Origin: Odoribacteraceae bacterium
GTDB lineage: Bacteria > Bacteroidota > Bacteroidia > Bacteroidales > Marinifilaceae
Reading direction: 5' to 3'
Length of the DNA: 10,260 nucleotides
NCBI GenBank assembly: GCA_031279175.1
Contig: JAITJA010000038.1
Coordinates: 1 to 10,260, forward strand
Shown: positions 5,740-10,260 of the stretch, one piece after another
Numbering within the stretch: position 1 is the first letter of the stretch
How the letters are laid out: each line of letters begins with the position of its first letter
Made by a program: the position numbers and the translations under genes
Notes under the pieces: generated by a model
What the model was told of the DNA's origin: nothing
Database searches by the model: none
The model's input: only the letters and a program-made list of their open reading frames with translations

Positions 5740-7692
5740 TTAATAATTATCGATAGCGTTTAGTTGTGACTCAACCTCTTCGTTTATCATCTTAGTAAAT
5801 TCTTCTATATTCATGGCCCCCTTGTCTCCCTCTCCCTGACGACGCACGGAAACCTTCTCTTCGGTCAACTCCTGCTCGCCAACAACCAACATATAGGGTG
5901 TCTTTTTCAACTCGTTATCCCGTATTTTTCGTCCTATCTTCTCGTTACGGTCGTCTAAGACGGTGCGAATATCGGCATTATTCAGTAGATTCGAAATTTT
6001 TCGGGCGTATTCATTGTATTTTTCGCTAATAGGCAGCACAACGACCTGTTCCGGGGTCAACCACAACGGGAATTTTCCTGCCGTGTGCTCGATCAACACG
6101 GCCACGAAACGTTCCATGCTCCCGAACGGCGCACGGTGGATCATCACTGGCCGGTGTTTCTGGTTATCCGCGCCGGTATATTCCAGTTCAAAGCGTTCCG
6201 GCAGGTTATAATCGACCTGTATCGTGCCCAACTGCCACTTCCGCCCGATGGCGTCTCTCACCATGAAATCAAGCTTCGGCCCGTAGAAGGCCGCCTCGCC
6301 CAGCTCCACGGTAGTTTGCAGTCCTTTCTCGGCGGCTGCCTCGATGATGGCCCGTTCTGCCTTCTCCCAGTTCTCGTCCGACCCGATATATTTCTCGCGT
6401 CTGGCGGGATCGCGTAGAGAAACTTGCGCCGTGAAGTCTTTAAAGTCAAGCGCCTTAAATATGATAAAGATGATATCGATCACCTTCTTGAATTCCTCCT
6501 TCAATTGATCGGGCGTGCAGAAAAGGTGGGCGTCGTCCTGCGTGAATCCGCGTACGCGGGTCAACCCGTGCAATTCCCCGCTCTGCTCGTAGCGGTACAC
6601 CGTCCCGAACTCGGCAAAGCGAACGGGCAGGTCGCGGTAAGAGCGAGGCTTATACTTGAACATCTCGCAGTGATGAGGGCAATTCATGGGTTTCAGCATG
6701 AACTCCTCGCCCTCTTGCGGGGTAGTGATCACCTGGAAACTATCTTTCCCGTATTTCTCGAAATGCCCGGAAGTCTTGTAGAGATTGACATTCCCGATAT
6801 GCGGGGTAATCACCTGAAGGTAGTCATATTTCTTCTGCACGCGCCTCAGAAACGCCTCCAGCCGGTCGCGCAACATCGCTCCCTTTGGCAGCCACATTGG
6901 CAAGCCCGATCCCACGGCCTGCGAGAACATAAACAGCTCCATCTCCTTTCCTATCTTGCGATGATCTCGTTGTTTAGCTTCCTCCATGAGCCGCGTCCAT
7001 TCATCCAGCAGGCTCTGTTTTGGGAACGTGATACCGTACACGCGCGTCAACATCTTGTTATGTTCATCGCCTCTCCAGTAAGCGCCTGCCACGGCGGTCA
7101 GCTTGATTGCTTTTATATAAGAGGTATCCGGCAGGTGTGGCCCGCGACACAGATCCGTGAAGTCCCCCTGGCGATAATAAGTGATCGTCCCGTCCGCCAG
7201 GTCATTAATCAACTCCACCTTGTAGGTCTCGTTCAACTTGTTAAAATGGCCCAGTGCCTCCTGCTTGCCAACGTCCTCGCGGCAGAACACCTCGTTTCTC
7301 CGCGCTAATTCCATCATCTTCTTCTCGATGGCGGGCAGATCCTTCTCCTGGATGGCCACTCCTTCTCCCGGGTCCACGTCGTAATAGAAACCGTTCTCGA
7401 TAGCGGGCCCGATCCCGAATTTCACGCCGGGATAGAGTGCTTGCAAGGCCTCCGCCATCAGGTGAGAAGAGGAGTGCCAGAAGGCATGTCGTCCTTCCGC
7501 GTCATCCCACGTGTACAACTTGATCTCGGCATCGGTCGTTATTCCACGCGTCAGGTCCCACGTCTCGCCATTTACCGAAACGGATAGAACCTCTTTCGCC
7601 AACCGTTGGCTGATTGACCGCGCGATCTCCATTCCTGTCGTGCCGGACGCGAAACTCCTCGTTGTCCCATCTGGAAATTTGATGTTTATCAT
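5740..7692 (-). CDS. thrS: Threonine--tRNA ligase
   Basis: A 650-residue class II synthetase that charges tRNA(Thr) and edits mischarged Ser-tRNA(Thr). Domain order: TGS (about 1-62); editing domain with HSSSH (H73, H77) and CRGPH (C182, H186); catalytic core from about 243; and HGTP anticodon-binding domain (about 545-640). The zinc ligands in the core are C338 in MNCPHH, H389 in DDAHLFC and H519 in MIHRA. Motif 2 lies around RFAEFGTVYRYEQSGELHG and motif 3 at HRAPFGSMERF. Length and domains are complete. It is the first gene of the operon, with a promoter at 7731-7761 and a leader of roughly 30 bases. That is too short for a T-box or the tRNA-like operator known in E. coli thrS. Confidence 0.98.
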   Translation of the reverse strand: MINIKFPDGTTRSFASGTTGMEIARSISQRLAKEVLSVSVNGETWDLTRGITTDAEIKLYTWDDAEGRHAFWHSSSHLMAEALQALYPGVKFGIGPAIENGFYYDVDPGEGVAIQEKDLPAIEKKMMELARRNEVFCREDVGKQEALGHFNKLNETYKVELINDLADGTITYYRQGDFTDLCRGPHLPDTSYIKAIKLTAVAGAYWRGDEHNKMLTRVYGITFPKQSLLDEWTRLMEEAKQRDHRKIGKEMELFMFSQAVGSGLPMWLPKGAMLRDRLEAFLRRVQKKYDYLQVITPHIGNVNLYKTSGHFEKYGKDSFQVITTPQEGEEFMLKPMNCPHHCEMFKYKPRSYRDLPVRFAEFGTVYRYEQSGELHGLTRVRGFTQDDAHLFCTPDQLKEEFKKVIDIIFIIFKALDFKDFTAQVSLRDPARREKYIGSDENWEKAERAIIEAAAEKGLQTTVELGEAAFYGPKLDFMVRDAIGRKWQLGTIQVDYNLPERFELEYTGADNQKHRPVMIHRAPFGSMERFVAVLIEHTAGKFPLWLTPEQVVVLPISEKYNEYARKISNLLNNADIRTVLDDRNEKIGRKIRDNELKKTPYMLVVGEQELTEEKVSVRRQGEGDKGAMNIEEFTKMINEEVESQLNAIDNY

Positions 7693-7730
7693 TACGCTCC
7701 TCGTTTAAATCTACATTTTATTACGGGCGG

Positions 7731-7761
7731 CGAAAGTACTAAAAAACATCGGGAAAACAAA
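7731..7761 (-). promoter_or_regulatory. Bacteroidota-type promoter for the thrS operon
   Basis: On the minus strand TTTG (7761-7758) is followed after exactly 19 bases by TACTTTCG (7738-7731), one mismatch from the -7 consensus TAnnTTTG. It lies about 40 bases upstream of the thrS ATG. The sequence after it (CCGCC) resembles the other promoters in this window. Confidence 0.75.
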
Positions 7762-7798
7762 AAAACGCCTATTTCCCGGTTTTTTTCAACGGAGATCC

Positions 7799-7828
7799 TT
7801 GCCAGCTCTAATTTTCTCCGTACTTTTG
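7799..7828 (+). promoter_or_regulatory. Bacteroidota-type promoter for the orphan lipoprotein gene
   Basis: TTG (7799-7801) is separated by 19 bases from TACTTTTG (7821-7828), a full match to TAnnTTTG, followed by CCCC. It points away from the thrS promoter. The -33 boxes of the two divergent promoters are 37 bases apart. The predicted leader to the ATG at 7885 is about 50 bases. Confidence 0.8.
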
Positions 7829-7884
7829 CCCCGAAAAACAAAAGCAATTCAGATTCTATTTTTAAACTTAAAGACTGTAGTAGT

Positions 7885-8361
7885 ATGGGAAAATTTTCAA
7901 GCATGGCAATTCTTGCCGTTGTCGCGTTCACGTTCCTTAACTGTGAAAAAGACAAAAAAAAGACGGAAAACATCGCGAAACCTATCGCGACCGAGTACAC
8001 CCTTTCAGCTGGTGGTAACGCGAAATTCCAAAAGTTAAACCTCGTCGAGGTAAACGCCACCGCCGTGAAATTCGCCTTGGACAGCGTGCAACTGAATGAC
8101 TCTACCTCCATCTCTATTAAAGAGATCGGGCAGGTAACGTTGACCAAGAAACAAGACACGGTAACCTTGTCAGCAAACACCAACACGCTGGCGAAGGTCT
8201 ACGCCAAAAAAGGGGGCGTGATGCCGACAACGCCGGAAGAGAAAACCGTGGCCGTGCAGGTTAATGGCACTGTCGTGGGGAAAACCCTCAAGCTGGGAAT
8301 CACATTCCCGAAATTATTCACGGCGCCGGTCACCATCGATCTCGTCGGGGCAAGCAAGTAA
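7885..8361 (+). CDS. Small lipoprotein of unknown function
   Basis: A 158-residue protein that I do not recognise. It starts with a short n-region and a hydrophobic stretch (AILAVVAFTFL, about 8-18) leading to FLNC, so C20 is the likely lipidated cysteine. The residues just after it (EKDKKKTEN) are highly charged, which in Bacteroidota can mark surface-exposed lipoproteins. The mature part lacks any further cysteine or membrane segment. It is rich in Val, Thr and Lys in alternating patterns (for example VNATAVKFALDSVQL, TVAVQVNGTVVGKTLKLGITF), as expected for a beta-sandwich or calycin-like barrel. M7 (7903) is an alternative start but would shorten the signal. It is a single-gene unit with its own promoter and terminator, divergent from thrS. 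Codon use resembles its neighbours. The lipoprotein call is moderately sure; no function is proposed. Confidence 0.85.
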   Translation: MGKFSSMAILAVVAFTFLNCEKDKKKTENIAKPIATEYTLSAGGNAKFQKLNLVEVNATAVKFALDSVQLNDSTSISIKEIGQVTLTKKQDTVTLSANTNTLAKVYAKKGGVMPTTPEEKTVAVQVNGTVVGKTLKLGITFPKLFTAPVTIDLVGASK

Positions 8362-8382
8362 TCTCGCCACGAGAAAAAATCA

Positions 8383-8416
8383 GCAAGAGAGCGTTCAACC
8401 GCTCTCTTGTTTTTTT
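8383..8416 (+). terminator. Rho-independent terminator of the orphan lipoprotein gene
   Basis: CAAGAGAGCG (8384-8393) pairs with CGCTCTCTTG (8400-8409), a perfect 10-bp stem with a six-base loop, followed by seven T residues. It begins about 20 bases after the stop codon. Confidence 0.92.
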
Positions 8417-8439
8417 ACCCCGCGTTTTCACTACTTTTG
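8407..8439 (+). promoter_or_regulatory. Bacteroidota-type promoter for folC
   Basis: TACTTTTG (8432-8439) fully matches TAnnTTTG and is followed by CCGCC. TTG at 8407-8409, 22 bases upstream, is a possible -33 box and lies in the 3' arm of the terminator. The folC ATG is 20 bases after the -7 box, so the leader would be only about 10-14 bases. Confidence 0.7.
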
Positions 8440-8459
8440 CCGCCCTCACAAGAAGAATC

Positions 8460-9746
8460 ATGGACTATCAAGAGACTATTGAATGGCTACTCGAGCGGCT
8501 TCCCCTGTTCCAGCGAGAGGGAAAAGCGGCATATAAAGCAAACCTGGACAACTCCCTGCAATTAGACCGAGCGACAGGCGCGCCTCACCGGAATTTCAAA
8601 ACCATACACGTCGGGGGAACGAACGGGAAAGGCTCCGTGGCACACATGATCGCCTCCGTACTCCAGGAAGCCGGCTACAAAACAGGCCTCTACACCTCGC
8701 CACATCTCAACGACTTCAGGGAACGAATCAAGATCAACGGGGAGATGATCCCGCGAGCATACATCGTTGACTTCGCGGCCCGTCATCGCCCTCTTTTCAT
8801 CGAAATACAGCCCTCGTTCTTCGAGATGACCGTGGCACTGGCCCTCGCGTACTTCGCCGAACGGCAAGTAGACATTGCCGTCATCGAGGTCGGGCTCGGG
8901 GGACGGCTCGATTCCACGAACATCATCACGCCCCTGCTCTCGGTCGTCACGAACATCTCCCTTGACCACGTTGCCCTCCTCGGGGACACCCTGGAAAAAA
9001 TTGCCGGGGAGAAAGCGGGAATCTTCAAGCCTGGCGTGCCCGCGATCGTTGGAGCCCGTTCACCGGCCACAGATCCCGTCTTCGAGCAAGTAGCCGCGCG
9101 GGTCGGCGCTCCACTGCGATTCGTCCCGGACAACTGGCTGGTGACCCGCCACGAGGACAACACCTACGACCTGGAGAGCAACCACGGCGTCGCCTTCCGC
9201 CGCGTCGCCCCCGACCTGAAGGGCTTGTACCAGCGAAAAAACATCCCGGTGGCCATCGAGGCGCTACTCCAACTGCGCGCGGCCGGCTTCCAGCTCCCCG
9301 ACAGTATCATTCGCGACGGCCTCTCGCGCGTCATCCGGAACACCGGCTTGCTCGGGCGCTGGCAAGAACTATCCAGCGCGCCGTACACCGTCTGCGACAC
9401 GGGGCACAATCTCGACGGGATCACCGAAACCGTCGCCCAGATCGCCACCTGCCCCCGCGAACGCCTGCACGTCGTCTTCGGCATGGTCAACGACAAGGAA
9501 ATCGACGCCATCCTCCGCGTCCTACCGGCGGACGCCATCTACTATTTCACCAGGGCCGCGCTCCCACGAGCGCTCGACGAGAAGATCCTTGCCAGCCACG
9601 CGCGAAACGTCGGGCTCCGCGGGAGGCAATACCCCACTGTCGCGGCCGCGTACGCCGCGGCCAGGGCGGAAGCGAATCCTAAAGACATGATTTATATCGG
9701 GGGAAGCACGTTCGTCGTGGCCGAGGTCCTCGAAAACGCGCGGTGA
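8460..9746 (+). CDS. folC: Folylpolyglutamate synthase / dihydrofolate synthase
   Basis: A 428-residue Mur-ligase-family enzyme that uses ATP to join glutamate to dihydropteroate and then to folates in the cytoplasm. The P-loop is GGTNGKGS (52-59). SPHLNDFRERI (80-90) is the omega-loop/folate region. EVGLGGRLDSTN is at 143-154 and SLDHVALLG at 167-175. GEKAGIFK contains K185, the lysine expected to be carbamylated. In the C-terminal domain LGRWQ (298-302), DTGHN (313-317) and GGSTFVVAEVL (414-424) are typical. Length is normal. Presence of the dihydrofolate synthase activity is assumed from Bacteroidota homologues and cannot be proved from the sequence. The gene has its own promoter and ends one base before the convergent META-domain gene, leaving no room for a terminator. 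Confidence 0.96.
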   Translation: MDYQETIEWLLERLPLFQREGKAAYKANLDNSLQLDRATGAPHRNFKTIHVGGTNGKGSVAHMIASVLQEAGYKTGLYTSPHLNDFRERIKINGEMIPRAYIVDFAARHRPLFIEIQPSFFEMTVALALAYFAERQVDIAVIEVGLGGRLDSTNIITPLLSVVTNISLDHVALLGDTLEKIAGEKAGIFKPGVPAIVGARSPATDPVFEQVAARVGAPLRFVPDNWLVTRHEDNTYDLESNHGVAFRRVAPDLKGLYQRKNIPVAIEALLQLRAAGFQLPDSIIRDGLSRVIRNTGLLGRWQELSSAPYTVCDTGHNLDGITETVAQIATCPRERLHVVFGMVNDKEIDAILRVLPADAIYYFTRAALPRALDEKILASHARNVGLRGRQYPTVAAAYAAARAEANPKDMIYIGGSTFVVAEVLENAR

Positions 9747-9747
9747 C

Positions 9748-10161
9748 TTAACGCGTACGCGCCAAACGAAAAACGGCTATCGTCTCGTCATCTCTTTTCA
9801 GGCGCAACCGGCCGCGCCGGATGGAGTAGCCGTTCGTCTCTTCCAGTATCTTGAAAAACATCGCGTCCACGTACATGTCGGGGCACGCCATCTTCGTCGC
9901 GTGCAGGATCGAGAAGGAAACGCGACCACCGTCGCGCCTGCAGTAAGCGGCACGAAACGCGTTACATCCAGCGCGTCCCGTGACAACGTGATTCGCGTCG
10001 TCAAACACGATAAATATTTCCCTCGCGTTCTCTCTCGGCTTGATCCCGCGATCATTTATTTTCTCCATCACCCATCGCGTGCCGGAAAAAGGGGCCTCTA
10101 TCCCCGACTCGCAGGAAAATAGCAATATACACGGTAACCACAGAAGCAAACAGCTCTTCAT
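9748..10161 (-). CDS. META/HslJ-domain lipoprotein
   Basis: From the chosen ATG this is a 137-residue protein. Its signal peptide (KSCLLLWLPCILLFSC) has an LFSC lipobox, so the lipidated cysteine is residue 17. The mature part matches the META domain of HslJ-like proteins: SGTRWVMEKIN, then IFIVFDDANHVVTGRAGCNAF with the GCN motif, then FSILHATKMACP, then a C-terminal strand pattern ending ETIAVFRLAR. HslJ is linked to novobiocin resistance in E. coli, but for most META lipoproteins the role is unknown. An in-frame ATG at 10171-10173 would add four residues. The frame has no stop back to the window edge, so a longer product cannot be excluded, but the signal peptide argues for a start here. 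It converges on folC with a one-base gap. Confidence 0.85.
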   Translation of the reverse strand: MKSCLLLWLPCILLFSCESGIEAPFSGTRWVMEKINDRGIKPRENAREIFIVFDDANHVVTGRAGCNAFRAAYCRRDGGRVSFSILHATKMACPDMYVDAMFFKILEETNGYSIRRGRLRLKRDDETIAVFRLARTR

Positions 10162-10260
10162 CACGTTTTCCATAACATCGTAATTATCTGTCCGCGAACA
10201 CGACAAATAACGTGCCACCTCCTCCCCGCGCGCCTCCAGGGCCACCGGGAAACACTTCCC
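10162..10260 (-). other. Upstream region of the META lipoprotein, open in one frame to the edge
   Basis: No separate gene can be established. The frame of the META gene continues without a stop to the window edge and uses G/C-ending codons that resemble coding sequence (for example VALEARGEEVARYL). Another minus-strand frame ends at TAA (10184-10186) and could be the tail of an upstream gene. No convincing promoter was found; TTATTTG at about 10205-10211 on the minus strand is only a poor match. Confidence 0.3.

Noticed and set aside
6424..7308. 294-codon + strand frame within thrS
   Set aside because: It is antisense to the complete and well-conserved thrS core, with no family motif and no promoter.
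7759..7787. A-run/T-run inverted repeat between the thrS and lipoprotein promoters
   Set aside because: The pairing is only A-T runs around a mismatched centre, and it lies upstream of both predicted start sites.
1..10260. CRISPR arrays, insertion sequences, phage or defence genes
   Set aside because: No regular repeat-spacer pattern, transposase motif or mobile-element boundary was seen. All recognised genes are housekeeping or envelope genes.

Overview
This window comes from a Bacteroidota genome, most likely order Bacteroidales. Three lines of evidence point there. Promoters match the Bacteroidota sigma-ABfr type (TTG or TTTG, then 19-22 bases, then TAnnTTTG). Most genes lack a Shine-Dalgarno sequence. 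The genes are typical of the group: a long LepB with a large insert, a dipeptidyl peptidase IV-like S9 peptidase, PepD of family M20, and small lipoproteins. pepD, lepB, dapB and folC are GC-rich at third codon positions, while rplT, rpmI and infC are visibly more AT-rich. I cannot fix the family or genus.

Layout. At the left edge is the C-terminal end of an S9/DPP-IV-like peptidase. It is followed 20 bases later by pepD on the same strand, and the unit ends in a clear intrinsic terminator (1631-1666). Then comes a stretch without a convincing gene (1667-2236). It is strongly G-rich on the + strand, full of hairpins, and closed by a second strong + strand terminator (2118-2157). This is the most unusual part of the window and a candidate for one or more structured noncoding RNAs.

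From 7692 down to 2237 all genes are on the minus strand. The first unit is thrS-infC-rpmI-rplT, the classical threonyl-tRNA synthetase / IF3 / L35 / L20 translation operon. It starts at a good promoter (7731-7761) and stops at a terminator (4402-4434). The second unit is dapB-lepB (lysine/diaminopimelate synthesis and type I signal peptidase), coupled by an ATGA overlap. It has a promoter-like element just after the rplT terminator. infC is preceded by a strong Shine-Dalgarno sequence that is too far from the ATG but well placed for upstream in-frame AUU/AUA codons.

Divergent from thrS is a single-gene unit for a small lipoprotein of unknown function (7885-8361), with its own promoter and terminator. 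Next is folC (8460-9746), with a promoter next to that terminator. It is convergent with a META/HslJ-domain lipoprotein on the minus strand, only one base apart. The reading frame of that last gene stays open upstream to the window edge.

Most of the window is ordinary housekeeping DNA. The points worth following are the 1667-2236 spacer, the infC start, the rpmI-rplT spacer hairpin and the orphan lipoprotein.
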